Program-made: the position numbers and the translations under genes
The notes under the pieces: generated by a model
What the model saw: only the letters and a program-made list of their open reading frames with translations
What the model was told of the DNA's origin: nothing
The model's database searches: none
Assembly (NCBI GenBank): GCA_002816585.1
Contig: MUCT01000033.1
Span: 1 to 64,000 of the forward strand
Direction: 5' to 3'
DNA length: 64,000 nt
Source of the DNA: SAR202 cluster bacterium Io17-Chloro-G6
GTDB lineage: Bacteria > Chloroflexota > Dehalococcoidia > UBA3495
In this document: piece by piece, positions 26,426 through 35,819 of the stretch
Position numbering within the stretch: position 1 is the first letter of the stretch
How the letters are laid out: the number at the start of each line of letters is the position of its first letter

Positions 26426-26989
26426 AGGCTCAGTTTCTAGTTCGAGAGTTCCGGTGCCGTTCTGAGGCAATGCTTTGCCATTACGCAGTTCCACGAACAT
26501 CCGGTTGAGGGCCCGGACTTCCCTGACCTTGTTTTCCAAGGCTTTGGATTGATGTACCAAGAGCTCTTCCAAGTGCTGCTGGTGTTCGGAGTTTTCCAGA
26601 TATTCGCTTTGCTTCTCCAGGGCTTCGCCGACCGCCCCGATCAATTTGGTCCTACTCACCGGCTTGACCAGATAATCGAGCGCCCCTCCCTTGACCCGTG
26701 AAACGGCAACGTCCATCTGGTCCACTGCGGTTATGAATAATACTGCAATCCAGGGATATTGGCCCTTCATCTGTTCGAACAATTCCAGCCCGGACATACC
26801 CGGCATGATGATATCGATTACCGCGAGATCAATCGATTCAACGGCCAGGACTTCCAGCGCGGCTTGCCCGTTCTCAGCCGTGAAACAGATGAATCCGGCA
26901 TCTTCCAGATTCTCCTGGTGGATATCCCGAAGACCGTTTTCATCGTCTACAACCAATATTTGGTGATTTCTGTACCCTGTTCTCGACAT
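26423..26989 (-). CDS. Stand-alone response regulator (receiver plus coiled coil)
   Basis: 188 residues from ATG 26989; the frame could also begin at a TTG at 27082, without a convincing ribosome site for either. The receiver (about 10-125) has ILVVDDENGL, the phosphoacceptor Asp59 in LAVIDIIMPGMSGLELF, and the Lys in LDYLVKPVSRTKL. The remaining 60 residues are helical with Glu/Gln/Leu heptads (HQQHLEELLVHQSKALENKV) and no DNA-binding domain. It likely acts through protein contact. The kinase gene 27622-29100 upstream on the same strand is the probable partner, although 630 bases separate them. Confidence 0.85.
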   Translation of the reverse strand: MSRTGYRNHQILVVDDENGLRDIHQENLEDAGFICFTAENGQAALEVLAVESIDLAVIDIIMPGMSGLELFEQMKGQYPWIAVLFITAVDQMDVAVSRVKGGALDYLVKPVSRTKLIGAVGEALEKQSEYLENSEHQQHLEELLVHQSKALENKVREVRALNRMFVELRNGKALPQNGTGTLELETEP

Positions 26990-27621
26990 CGTAAGTAAGG
27001 AAATCCCACCTTCGTCATCTGCCGCAATCTCCTTCCGGTTGAGATTGCGAAACCTTCCGTAGATATACGTTGTAAATCTCAAATCACCGGAACCAATTTA
27101 ACGCCGTTGAAAGAGACTATACCGTCTCAAATATCGTCGCTCATAGTCTTGTTAATTGCAAACGTGGTTAGACGGAATTTGAGACTGAAATGGGTCGGTT
27201 TTGCCAATTTTTCGATCCTTTTATCACTCATGCAAATCAGGCGACGCATGAACGTTTGAATTCCGTTTTAACCCGTTTCGTTGGTCGGTTTGAGGTTCCT
27301 GAGCAATCCCTTGATTTCCCACAACCTCGGTATGATTGATCAGCCGCGTCAGAGAGACCAGTTATGCCCGTGTAATCGCCCAAATCGCCATGGGCGGGGA
27401 TAGGCGATCTGATCGAGGAGTGACCCGGGTGCAGATTGCCGTCTGGCAAAACCGGTATCGAATGGGGGGTTTCTGGTTCAAAACTCCGATCGGAATGTTG
27501 AATCATAGGAGACTGCTTGACCGGGTTGAGGCGGAAGCAAGGCTCTCCAGCAGGTCTTTATTGGAACAACTCCGCGCTGGAGAGAAGACTGAAGGCGAAG
27601 ATTGCGTTCCCAAGTTCATGG
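26990..27621. other. Intergenic stretch between response regulator and kinase genes
   Basis: The part at 27083-27240 is AT-rich compared with its surroundings and contains GAGAC-TATACC-GTCTC near 27112, a small palindrome that could be an operator. A plus-strand frame at 27336-27683 (GGFWFKTPIGMLNHRRLLDR) reads like protein in part but overlaps the kinase 3' end and has no good start. I see no RNA gene that I can name. Confidence 0.35.
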
Positions 27622-29100
27622 TTACCGCTCAACTGGCAGGCCACCGGAACTCTCCTCCAACAACTCGTCTTCCAACGAGCTAAACGATATCTCGGGTGCG
27701 GCCACGGGGAATTTGACTATCACCGTTGCTCCCGACCCCTTTGAGCTCTGAATCTCCACAGTGCCCTGGTGCATCTCGATTATATGCTTGGCCGCAAACA
27801 GGCCCAATCCTTGAGACTCCGATTTGGTGGTATGGAAGGGCTCAAACAGGCGTTCGAGTTGGTCCGACGGGATGCCAACACCGTCATCACTGATCATCAC
27901 GGCAAGGAACTCGCCTTCCGGCGCCACGGCAATGTTTATGTGTCCACCTTCGTCAACTGCCTCCAAGGAATTGGAGAAGAAGTTGGACAAGGCTTCCCGG
28001 ATCAAAACCGGGTTCCCTCGAATTGGAATCAGGTCGTCGGCAAAAGACCAGCTCGTCTCAATGCGTTTGGAAGACCTGAGTCCGGCCATACCCAAGCTCT
28101 CATCCAAAAGGTCCCGAATGTCCAGGTCCACCCATTCTTGGCGGCCGATATAGGTAAATGTTTGAGTAAGGTCTTGGATCCGCCAACCGGCATCTTGGGC
28201 TATATCCACATGCCTGCGCTCACGGGTGCCCTCATCGAGGCGGTCCTGAAGACCTTCCAGCCGCCCGAGCATGATCGCCAGAGGGTTTTTGATCTGATGG
28301 GCCAGATCCAAAGAGATGGCTCCAATCGAAGCCAATTTGGCCGTGCTGACGATTCGGCCTTGGAGGGCTTCCAGGCGTTCCAAAGCGTCCTCCAACTGGG
28401 TATTGCTGGAGGCCAGGCGCGAGAATGCCACGTAAATTACTGCAACGGGTATCATCAAGGCCGCACTGGTCCAGGGGCTTTCCTGGTACACCACTGCGCC
28501 CAAGAAACCAAAGGAGAGCAGGCTTATTTCGGCGGCGCCATTTTCCTTGGTGCCCATCCACCAGAACACGAACGGATTAATCTTCATCTCCACGCTGACG
28601 ACCGCCGTGATCAACGCCGTGTTGGTGAAGTACATCGCCCCGGCGGCAAGGATTATGACCGGGCTGAGATAGTCCCCTGTGCTTCCCAGGGTGTGGAATA
28701 CGTAGGAGGTCACACCGGCGGTGATGGCGACTTCACCCAGGTTGAAGGGGTACTTGTAGTAGGGATACCGGTAACCGGGAAGTTTCAGCCGGTCTCCCAA
28801 ACCTCTAACCGTGAGGTAGGAAATGGACTTGCCCGCCACAGCGGTGAACACTGCGAATCCCGGCTCCATGAGCAGGGCGACGCCGAAGAGGACAGCGGTG
28901 CTGATGTCCGCGGTTGCCCTGGGCGCTACCGGCAGCGGGAAGCTGCCTGTAACTATGATCAGGAGTATGAAGAAGCAGGTGTTGGTTACTGCAAACAGGC
29001 CCCACTCCTCGCTCATGCCCAAGTAGAACATGACCGCCAGGCCTGCCAAAGCAACACACGCGCTAAGAAGATTAACTCTTATGGGAAGACCTGAGCCCAT
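27622..29100 (-). CDS. Sensor histidine kinase with multi-helix membrane domain
   Basis: 492 residues. The first 230 residues form six or seven membrane helices (for example VNLLSACVALAGLAVMFYLG and GLFAVTNTCFFILLIIVTG), without a large outside loop. A short coiled coil (NTQLEDALERLEALQGRIV) leads to the H box SLDLAHQIKNPLAIMLGRLE near residue 270, of the NtrB-like AHxIxNPL form. The ATPase part has REALSNFFSNSLEAVDEGG, ISDDGVGIPSDQLERLFEPF and SQGLGLFAAKHIIEMHQG. The membrane domain probably senses a change within the membrane or a hydrophobic ligand. The stand-alone response regulator downstream is its likely partner. Confidence 0.9.
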   Translation of the reverse strand: MGSGLPIRVNLLSACVALAGLAVMFYLGMSEEWGLFAVTNTCFFILLIIVTGSFPLPVAPRATADISTAVLFGVALLMEPGFAVFTAVAGKSISYLTVRGLGDRLKLPGYRYPYYKYPFNLGEVAITAGVTSYVFHTLGSTGDYLSPVIILAAGAMYFTNTALITAVVSVEMKINPFVFWWMGTKENGAAEISLLSFGFLGAVVYQESPWTSAALMIPVAVIYVAFSRLASSNTQLEDALERLEALQGRIVSTAKLASIGAISLDLAHQIKNPLAIMLGRLEGLQDRLDEGTRERRHVDIAQDAGWRIQDLTQTFTYIGRQEWVDLDIRDLLDESLGMAGLRSSKRIETSWSFADDLIPIRGNPVLIREALSNFFSNSLEAVDEGGHINIAVAPEGEFLAVMISDDGVGIPSDQLERLFEPFHTTKSESQGLGLFAAKHIIEMHQGTVEIQSSKGSGATVIVKFPVAAPEISFSSLEDELLEESSGGLPVER

Positions 29101-29948
29101 ATCGTTACTCGATCTCCGAGATAGCCATGGATTGAATCGGCATTGGGCCCGTTTTTTGAGCCATCAGAATGCGCGCCGTCGATAGGCAAGGATGTTGGGG
29201 AGCGCGGGGGCCAAAGCCTTGAGGCCGGACCCAGCCCTCAGGCGTCAAATGGGCCCCCGCGCGGGAGATTTCGATATCAGAGCCGATCGGCCCCAAAGAT
29301 AGTTTGTCGGATGTATCCATGAAACCCAGGCCGCTTGAAGGGAAACTCAGGCCATGAGCTAGCCGTATCTTGAATCCGCAGTGCCGCGGGGATGAAGCCG
29401 CTGCTGGGCATCGTACAAAATATTCCGCTAACCCTTGGTTTTGAATATGTTGAGTTAATAACGGCATGTTCATTTCCAGGTCGGATCGTCTTGGCCGGGT
29501 TAACGCCACCAATGGGTTTCCATTTCGCGTCGGGCGTCTTCCCTGTCTTCGTCGTGTGAAGCAGCGGCCAGTCGGTCAAGTATCTCGAGACAATGGTCTG
29601 ACTGCTCACCGATGATCGCCGACAACATTCTGCCAGCTAGTCTCATCGGAATTTCGGTCCAACTAGATCCCAGATGTTACCGAACCCCGACTTGACAACT
29701 TGGGGCCCTTACGCCGCACCAGCGCAAACACGTAGCCGGTTGATCGAAACCCCTCTTGATTTTGCTTCATAGCCAATCAGCGCTTCGATTCCTGGGCAGC
29801 ACCTTGCAGTGGCGCCCATGCCGGCCGGCGATTGCGCCGGTGTAGCGGGACGAACTCTAGATTATCTAGTTGCTCTGTTAACCTGACTTGGCGCAGTCGG
29901 AAAGGGGATGGCCAAGTCAGGACTGGGACTGAGTACCTGAGTACTTTT
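29101..29948. other. Long intergenic stretch without a convincing gene
   Basis: About 850 bases. Minus-strand frames at 29105-29512 and 29277-29609 overlap each other and look random in composition, so I do not call them. A perfect hairpin CCGGCG-ATTG-CGCCGG lies at 29825-29840. Several degenerate, RNA-like stretches surround it, but none matches a family I know. Confidence 0.35.
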
Positions 29949-30398
29949 CTAGCTGTTGCATTCGCCGTCAACGCTGACGTTGACGGAAAGCGAGTCTCCG
30001 AGGCTTCCGGAGTCATGACCGTAGTGCTCACTGCCGTGGCCCACCCGGTCGACGGACACCGAAACGTCTGTACCGTTGCCGCCGACGCTGGATACTACAT
30101 AGGTAACGACCGCAGTGACGACTCCGTCAGAACAACTGCCACCCTCTACGACGTCCACATTCTCGGTGGGAGCTGTCTTGATGACATTAACGTCGGTGCC
30201 TGAAGGAACCGCGACCTTGATGTCTGCGTGATAGCCTTTAGCCCCGCTTACGTCGTCCACTGACCAGGACGTGCTAACTTTCGTGCCTTCAATGTCAACC
30301 TTTGCATTCCAACCCCAGCCTGCGTAGGCAACCACTGCTCCGAATAGTAGAGCGCCCAACACAACAACAGATACCGCAGTTACTTTCATTCGCCACAT
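29949..30398 (-). CDS. Small secreted beta-rich protein
   Basis: 149 residues, ATG with AAGGAG 9 bases upstream. A signal peptide (VSVVVLGALLFGAVVAYAG) ends at about residue 26. The mature part is rich in Val, Asp, Ser and Gly with alternating strands (VDIEGTKVSTSWSVDDVSG, DVSVSVDRVGHGSEHYGHDS), consistent with a small immunoglobulin-like or surface-adhesive fold. Two Cys residues (in GGSCSDG and the terminal GECNS) may form a disulfide. I do not recognise a family. It is probably a single-gene unit. Confidence 0.65.
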   Translation of the reverse strand: MWRMKVTAVSVVVLGALLFGAVVAYAGWGWNAKVDIEGTKVSTSWSVDDVSGAKGYHADIKVAVPSGTDVNVIKTAPTENVDVVEGGSCSDGVVTAVVTYVVSSVGGNGTDVSVSVDRVGHGSEHYGHDSGSLGDSLSVNVSVDGECNS

Positions 30399-30534
30399 AA
30401 CAACCTTCTCCTTACATGGAGTGAATTTGAATCGTTAGGAGTAGTATTGACCTTGGCGGCACTAGAGTAGTGTGAAAAGAGTGTGCGAACCGGGGAGGCC
30501 GTTGTCCAGGCACGAATTACGAGGGGATTCGGGG

Positions 30535-31437
30535 TCAGCGGCGGCTATTCTTGGGGTCCAATAGGTCTCTCAATCCTTCACCAAGAAGTGTGAAAGCCAA
30601 CATGGCCAGCGAGATTGCCAACACTGGAAACAACACCTGCTCGTAGGCAACGGATATTACTCCGTAGCCCTCCTGCGCCATGGTCCCCCAGCTGGGTGTG
30701 GGTGGGCTGACACCGATTCCGATGTAGCTTAGGGCAGCTTCGGCGAAGATAGCACGGGGGATGAGGAATACCGCGGCGACAATCACCGGGCCCATCGCGT
30801 TGGGCAGCAGATGGGCCAAGACGATGCGGATGGGACGGCACCCCATGGACCGGGCAGCCAAGATGTACTCCCTCTCCTTGATTGAGAGAGCCTGGCTCCG
30901 GACCAATCTGGCGACCGTGGGCCAAGAAGCCAGCCCAATGGCCAAGAACATGGTGAATAGACTGCCGCCAAAGATCGAGCGCAATAGGATGATCAGCAAA
31001 AGGTCCGGGAAGGCGTAGACCATGTCCACACCTCGCATCAAGAGGTTATCGACTCCTTTAGAGCCGAATCCGGCCAATAGCCCAACCGGAAGCCCGATGG
31101 CCAGCACCAACACCGGAACCAATAAGGCGACCGCCAGCGACGTCTGTGCGCCGTACAGCAGGCGGCTCAGGGTATCGCGGCCCAACCGGTCGGCGCCCAA
31201 GGGGTGGTCGGCGTTGGGAGAGGCAAGAATGGACCCGTAATCTTGATCCTCGGGCGCGTGGGGTGAAACCAAGGGAGCAGTCAGACCCGCGACGATAAGG
31301 ACGACGGCCAATATGCCGCCCGCCATTGCCAATCTGCTTCTTTTGAACCACGTGAACCAAGAGCCAGCAAGGGAAATCACCGCGGAAATTCCGCCCGGCT
31401 TCATCAGCCCGTCGGTTTGCAGCTGTTCACTCACCAT
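30535..31437 (-). CDS. Dipeptide/oligopeptide-type ABC transporter permease (DppC-like)
   Basis: 300 residues from ATG 31437 (GGAG upstream); a start at 31473 would overlap the DppB-like gene by 26 bases and lacks a site. Six membrane helices are seen, with the N-terminal SHAPEDQDYGSILASPNADH loop and the downstream HPLGADRLGRDTLSRLLYGA motif typical of DppC. The EAA loop that docks to the ATPase is YILAARSMGCRPIRIVLAHL. It ends GLRDLLDPKN, also typical. No dppD/dppF ATPase gene follows here, so the ATPases must be encoded elsewhere. Confidence 0.93.
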   Translation of the reverse strand: MVSEQLQTDGLMKPGGISAVISLAGSWFTWFKRSRLAMAGGILAVVLIVAGLTAPLVSPHAPEDQDYGSILASPNADHPLGADRLGRDTLSRLLYGAQTSLAVALLVPVLVLAIGLPVGLLAGFGSKGVDNLLMRGVDMVYAFPDLLLIILLRSIFGGSLFTMFLAIGLASWPTVARLVRSQALSIKEREYILAARSMGCRPIRIVLAHLLPNAMGPVIVAAVFLIPRAIFAEAALSYIGIGVSPPTPSWGTMAQEGYGVISVAYEQVLFPVLAISLAMLAFTLLGEGLRDLLDPKNSRR

Positions 31438-31447
31438 TCCCACTCCA

Positions 31448-32365
31448 TCAGCTATATCTGATGCGGGGGTCAACGGCGGCGTAGAGAAGATCGGTGATCA
31501 GGTTTACCACGGTGATCACAACGGCGTAGAACAGGACCATGCCGGTGATCAGACCATAATCGCGTTGCATGATTCCTTGAACCAGCAACCGGCCAATTCC
31601 AGGCACGGAGAACACGGTCTCAATGATGAACGTGCCGGTGAGAAGAGCGCCCGCTTCGGCTCCGATTATGGTGACGATTGGCACCAAGGCATTTCTCAGC
31701 ACGTGCCGGAAACGGACCACCGAGGGCGTCATCCCTTTGGCCAGCGCAGTTCGAACGTAGTCCTGTTCCACCACCTCAAGAACACTGGAACGGGTGATGC
31801 GGGCTATGAAGGTCATGGGCAGCAGCGAGAGCGCCAGCGCAGGCAACACCACGTGAGATGGGGAGCCCCAGCCCCCACTGGGCAGCAGATGCCACGCCAC
31901 GGAGAAGGGCATCACCAACAAGATGCCCAAGATGAAGCCAGGAACGCTGGCAAACACGGTAGCCAGGGCGATGGAAGCGAAGTCGATGGCGGAATGCTTC
32001 CGGGCGGCGGCCATCACTCCCAGGGGAATCCCGGCGCCCACCGCGATGAGGAAGGCCAGCCCGGCCAAAATCATGGTGGCGGGAAGGCCTTGGCGGATCA
32101 CTTCCACGACGTCCCGGTCTTGGTTAGTGTAAGAGATTCCCAGATCCCCCCGGACGGCACTACCCAAGAACTTGCCATATTGGGCCCAAAGTGGTTCGTC
32201 CAGGTCATAGCGGTGGTTGAGGTTGGCCACCACATGGGGAGGAAGATTTTTCTTCTCATCCCAAGGGCCGCCCGGCACCGCGTGCATCAGCAGGAAAGTA
32301 ATTGTGCCGACGCCAAACAGTACCGGAACCATCCAGAACAAGCGCTGAACCGTGTACCTCAGCAT
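31448..32365 (-). CDS. Dipeptide/oligopeptide-type ABC transporter permease (DppB-like)
   Basis: 305 residues. DppB hallmarks: the first helix YTVQRLFWMVPVLFGVGTIT with FLLMHAVPGGPWD, the EAA loop DYVRTALAKGMTPSVVRFRH, and the end VNLITDLLYAAVDPRIRYS. It lies 10 bases before the DppC-like gene and 36 bases after the binding-protein gene. The three form one operon transcribed from beyond 34123. Confidence 0.94.
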   Translation of the reverse strand: MLRYTVQRLFWMVPVLFGVGTITFLLMHAVPGGPWDEKKNLPPHVVANLNHRYDLDEPLWAQYGKFLGSAVRGDLGISYTNQDRDVVEVIRQGLPATMILAGLAFLIAVGAGIPLGVMAAARKHSAIDFASIALATVFASVPGFILGILLVMPFSVAWHLLPSGGWGSPSHVVLPALALSLLPMTFIARITRSSVLEVVEQDYVRTALAKGMTPSVVRFRHVLRNALVPIVTIIGAEAGALLTGTFIIETVFSVPGIGRLLVQGIMQRDYGLITGMVLFYAVVITVVNLITDLLYAAVDPRIRYS

Positions 32366-32401
32366 AGACGCTGCCTGTGATTGGAGCCTCGGCTCAGGAG
32401 C

Positions 32402-34123
32402 CTATCTCCCCAAGAGCCGAGGCTCCGGGCTCAGATAGACCTCGGCCAACCTGGTGTCACCGGGGATCTCGCCGTCGATGCCAGTCAGGGTCAGGCCTTG
32501 GACATCGGGACTCTTCAGGTAAAAACGTTCCACGAACATCAAGGGCGCGATGGGAGCATCGGAAATCATGACTTCGTGGGCTCGGCTCCAGAGCCCGACT
32601 CGGCTTTCCTGGTCCAACTCGGCCGCGGCCAGTCCAGCCAGGCGGTCGAACTCCTCGCTGGCGTAACCCGTGATGTCCAAAAAGGATTCGGACGAGAACA
32701 GGCTGGCCAAGAAGTTTTCCGGATCAGGGTAGTCAGCGGTCCAGAGTAGCAGGGTCATGTCAAACTGCCGGCCTCCAATGACCTGTTGGCCGTAGGAAGG
32801 CGGGTCCAAAGGGTCGAGTCCCATCTCGATTCCCAGATTCTCCGGCAACTGGGCCTGCAAGAATTGGGCCATTATTCCCTGGTCTCCCGCCGCCACGTAG
32901 GTTAGCGAGACCTCGGGGAACCCCTCGCCGCCGGGATAGCCGGCTTCCGCCAGCAGAGTTTTGGCCTTCTCGGCGTCGAACTCATATTCACTGCCCACAT
33001 TCGGGTCGTAACCGGGCAGTCCGGGCGGCAGCCATCCTGTCGCCGATTGTCCCACTCCGTTTTTGACCTGTTCGGTCCATGAATCCCGGTCGATCGCAGT
33101 CGCGATGGCTTGGCGGATTTTCGGGTCGCCAAAAGCCTCGTCCGTGGTGTTCAGGAACAATGCCAGACTGGAAATTTGGGATGACGGTAGCACCTGTTTA
33201 CCCAGTGTGGCGTCGGCCAAGATTCCGGCTTCGATACCGGGCGGGACCCGGGCGATGTCCAGATCTCCAGCCTTGTAGGCCGTCAATTCTGCGTTTACAT
33301 CACCAATCATGGAGAGGCGGATGCGAGCCTGCTTGGGTGCTTCGCCCCAATAATTCGGGTTCGCTTCCAGGGTGATGTGGTCCTGGTGGACCCACTCTGA
33401 CAGGACGTAAGGGCCGTTACCCACGTGATTACCCGCCTCGGTCCAGGCTCTGCCGTACTGCTCGACCACGTCTTGGCGCACAGGAAACGCAGCAACCAGA
33501 GCGACCTTCTGAAGGAAGGTCGGGTTGGGGGCGGACAGGTTGATTACTAAGGTATCGTCGGAAGCGGCCGAGATTCCAAGGGCATCTCGCAGGCCGGCCT
33601 TAACCGCCTCGTCAGCTTCCGCCGACATCATGTATTCTTGTCCGCCTTGGATCGCGGAGAAGAAATCCGAGTAGGGACCGGCCATTTCGGGGGAAAGAAT
33701 CCGTTTGAAGGTGTACGCGAAATCATGAGCTGTCAGTGGCTGACCGTCGCTCCAGGAAACCCCATCCGTCAGCTTGAATGTGTAGGTCAGGCCATCGGGC
33801 GTGATGCCACCGTTCTCCACAGTTGGGACCTCGGCAGCAACCAACTGGGTCAGGATCAAGTTTTCGTCGAACCCAAGCAAACCCTGTGACAGTTGCCTCA
33901 GCACGGAAAACTCCAACAATGAGCTGGCTAGCTGCGGGTCTAGAGTATTGGGCTCGCCTCCCAGGTTCATCCGGATGGCTGCATCAGAGATGGGCGGCTG
34001 CTCCGTGACGGTCGTGGCCGGAGCGACGGTGACCGGCGTGGCAGCGGTATTTCCGCTACAGGCGATCACCAAGAGCAAGGCCAAGGATCCGGATAGGGCA
34101 ACCAGTTGCTTGAATGAGATCAT
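32402..34123 (-). CDS. Oligopeptide-type ABC transporter substrate-binding lipoprotein
   Basis: 573 residues, family SBP_bac_5. A lipoprotein signal peptide ends with LLVIACSG; the acylated Cys is followed by a short Thr/Pro/Val linker. Domain I and II blocks are clear: AIRMNLGGEPNTLDPQLASS, TFKLTDGVSWSDGQPLTAHD, the family signature with DFAYTFKRILSPE, and VGNGPYVLSEWVHQDHITLE. The binding protein delivers peptides or other solutes to the DppBC-like permeases encoded next. The start has no strong ribosome site, but the signal peptide fixes it. Confidence 0.93.
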   Translation of the reverse strand: MISFKQLVALSGSLALLLVIACSGNTAATPVTVAPATTVTEQPPISDAAIRMNLGGEPNTLDPQLASSLLEFSVLRQLSQGLLGFDENLILTQLVAAEVPTVENGGITPDGLTYTFKLTDGVSWSDGQPLTAHDFAYTFKRILSPEMAGPYSDFFSAIQGGQEYMMSAEADEAVKAGLRDALGISAASDDTLVINLSAPNPTFLQKVALVAAFPVRQDVVEQYGRAWTEAGNHVGNGPYVLSEWVHQDHITLEANPNYWGEAPKQARIRLSMIGDVNAELTAYKAGDLDIARVPPGIEAGILADATLGKQVLPSSQISSLALFLNTTDEAFGDPKIRQAIATAIDRDSWTEQVKNGVGQSATGWLPPGLPGYDPNVGSEYEFDAEKAKTLLAEAGYPGGEGFPEVSLTYVAAGDQGIMAQFLQAQLPENLGIEMGLDPLDPPSYGQQVIGGRQFDMTLLLWTADYPDPENFLASLFSSESFLDITGYASEEFDRLAGLAAAELDQESRVGLWSRAHEVMISDAPIAPLMFVERFYLKSPDVQGLTLTGIDGEIPGDTRLAEVYLSPEPRLLGR

Positions 34124-34513
34124 GGATTATTCGTTCCTGTTTTCGCCGGCCTTGGCCATTATGTACCCGCTCCAAAAGGCCGGTATTATTTATGCCATCA
34201 TTAATTATTGGGGTAATTGGACTTATCCTCAAACCGGATGCCCAAATTGCCAGATATCGGCAATGCGGTTAAGCGGATTGGCCGAAGGGGAAAGAGAGTC
34301 AAAGCGTAGAGACAACTGTCGAAAATAGGACCCAATTGCGAATCTGTCCGACACACGCAAATGGCAAAGCCAGCCGTGATTACCCGGCTTTACGCCGGTG
34401 AGTTTCCCGAGAGAACTTAGCTAGTCGGTGCAGGTGTCGACCGCTCGACAACGGGAACGCGATGGGTGGAATCTGTTTGGGGTGAGGGAATAGAAAAGGG
34501 GACCAGGAACGAG
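34124..34513. other. Intergenic stretch with small hairpins before the transporter operon
   Basis: About 390 bases between the binding-protein start and the stop of a response regulator gene. It holds CCGGC-TTTAC-GCCGG (34384-34398) and TGTCGA-CCGC-TCGACA (34435-34450), plus AT-rich sequence at 34180-34230 that could carry the transporter promoter. The second hairpin could end the regulator transcript. No gene is seen. Confidence 0.4.
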
Positions 34514-35221
34514 TTATGGGGCTGGCCGGCGATAGCGGTAACCAAAACCCCTCACCGTTTCGACCAGAGTGGGAGCTTCTTGGTCCCGTTCGATCTTCCG
34601 GCGCAGATAACCCACGTAAAGGCGTACGACGTCCAAAGAACCGACATACTCCCTACCCCAGACCTCATCCAGCAATTGGTCTTGGCTCAATACCTGGTTG
34701 GCGTTCCTGGTCAGGACTGTCAAAAGACGAAACTCGGTGGAGCTCAATTCAACTAGTTCGCCATGGGCGAAGACTTCGTGTTTGGGGAAATCAATGGCGA
34801 TTTCAGAGTCGGAATAGCTGATGCTTCCCGGCTCTTCCGCGGACGAACCCGCCCGTCTGAGGGCTACCTCCACCCGGGCCAGCAATTCCTCACCCGAGAA
34901 TGGCTTCGTGATGTAGTCGTCCGCTCCGGACCTCAAGCCGCGAAGTTTGTCGCGTTCTTGGGTCGCGGCGGTGAGGATCAACACCGGGATATCCGATACT
35001 TCTCTAAGGCGCTCCAGCACTTGCCATCCATCCATAACGGGCATCGCAACATCCAGCACGATGAGGTCGGGCCGGTCTCCGTAGAAATGACGCAGGCCGT
35101 CTCTCCCATCGGTTGCTATGGTCGTCTCGTAGCCAGCACGCTTTAGGCGAGTGGCCACCACCGTTCGAATGTCTTCATCATCCTCAATAACGAGGATCTT
35201 TTTCTGTCGACTTGAAACCAT
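34514..35221 (-). CDS. OmpR-family response regulator
   Basis: 235 residues. The receiver has KILVIEDDEDIRTVVATRL, the phosphoacceptor Asp57 in LIVLDVAMPVMDGWQVLE, and the Lys in DDYITKPFSGEELLARV. The winged helix has VELSSTEFRLLTVLTRNANQ and VVRLYVGYLRRKIE, ending ETVRGFGYRYR. A kinase gene starts divergently at 35820, and the 600-base gap between them carries a perfect 15-base inverted repeat. This regulator is the natural candidate to bind it. Confidence 0.93.
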   Translation of the reverse strand: MVSSRQKKILVIEDDEDIRTVVATRLKRAGYETTIATDGRDGLRHFYGDRPDLIVLDVAMPVMDGWQVLERLREVSDIPVLILTAATQERDKLRGLRSGADDYITKPFSGEELLARVEVALRRAGSSAEEPGSISYSDSEIAIDFPKHEVFAHGELVELSSTEFRLLTVLTRNANQVLSQDQLLDEVWGREYVGSLDVVRLYVGYLRRKIERDQEAPTLVETVRGFGYRYRRPAP

Positions 35222-35573
35222 GGTTCTCCGAAGGTCGATGACGATTATAGCAAATGCAATCTGTGTTCATCCTGACATTTTTTTCTAATCGCTGCAAACC
35301 GCGCCGCCTGCGCCAATGGGAATCGAATTACATAGCTACGAAGCGCACAACCAGCACCTTGATTCGGCATCATGGCCCGGGTGAGTGGTACTCGCATGCC
35401 ATTAAGCGTTCCTAAGTTTTCGGCGAGTGGAATTCTGGCTCCAGGGCGTCCTCCAGCCTGGTTTCACATTAATACAAAACATTCACACAAACCTTAGTGC
35501 CGTCTCACACGTATCCGTTAACTTGAGACAACACAAGGGTTGTCCCGCGTATCTGCCCTCGAGACCCATTTGT

Positions 35574-35620
35574 TTTCGCTTAGCTTATGGTCGGGCACAT
35601 CGGCAATAAGCTAAGCGAAA
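35574..35620. repeat. Perfect 15-base inverted repeat in the regulator/kinase promoter gap
   Basis: TTTCGCTTAGCTTAT (35574-35588) and ATAAGCTAAGCGAAA (35606-35620) are exact complements around a 17-base loop. No T tract follows on either strand, so a terminator is less likely than an operator or structured leader. It lies within the otherwise gene-free stretch 35222-35819, where I see no other feature. Confidence 0.75.
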
Positions 35621-35819
35621 TACCTCCCCTCCACCCCATCCCGCAGGGGGCGCGGCGACGGTCACGCCCCCAATTTTGACTGGTGGCCGGTGTATCGAAC
35701 CGGCGGCATGACGAAAGAAGGTCCCCGAATCATCCTCATAGCCGAGTCACCTGACGCCCTTGGCGTCTGTTAGATCTCTGTGTTGCCGATTTCCGAATTC
35801 TCCAGATAGCGTATAGCAT

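Noticed and set aside
27336..27683. Plus-strand frame of 115 residues
   Set aside because: It overlaps the 3' end of the kinase gene on the other strand and has no convincing start; left as uncertain.
29105..29512. Minus-strand frame of 135 residues just upstream of the kinase gene
   Set aside because: Low-quality composition, overlaps a second frame, and no ribosome site.
34340..34460. Possible c-di-GMP riboswitch because of GGCAAAGCC and CGCAAA motifs
   Set aside because: The order of the motifs and the required GNRA tetraloop and receptor do not match the known class I aptamer.
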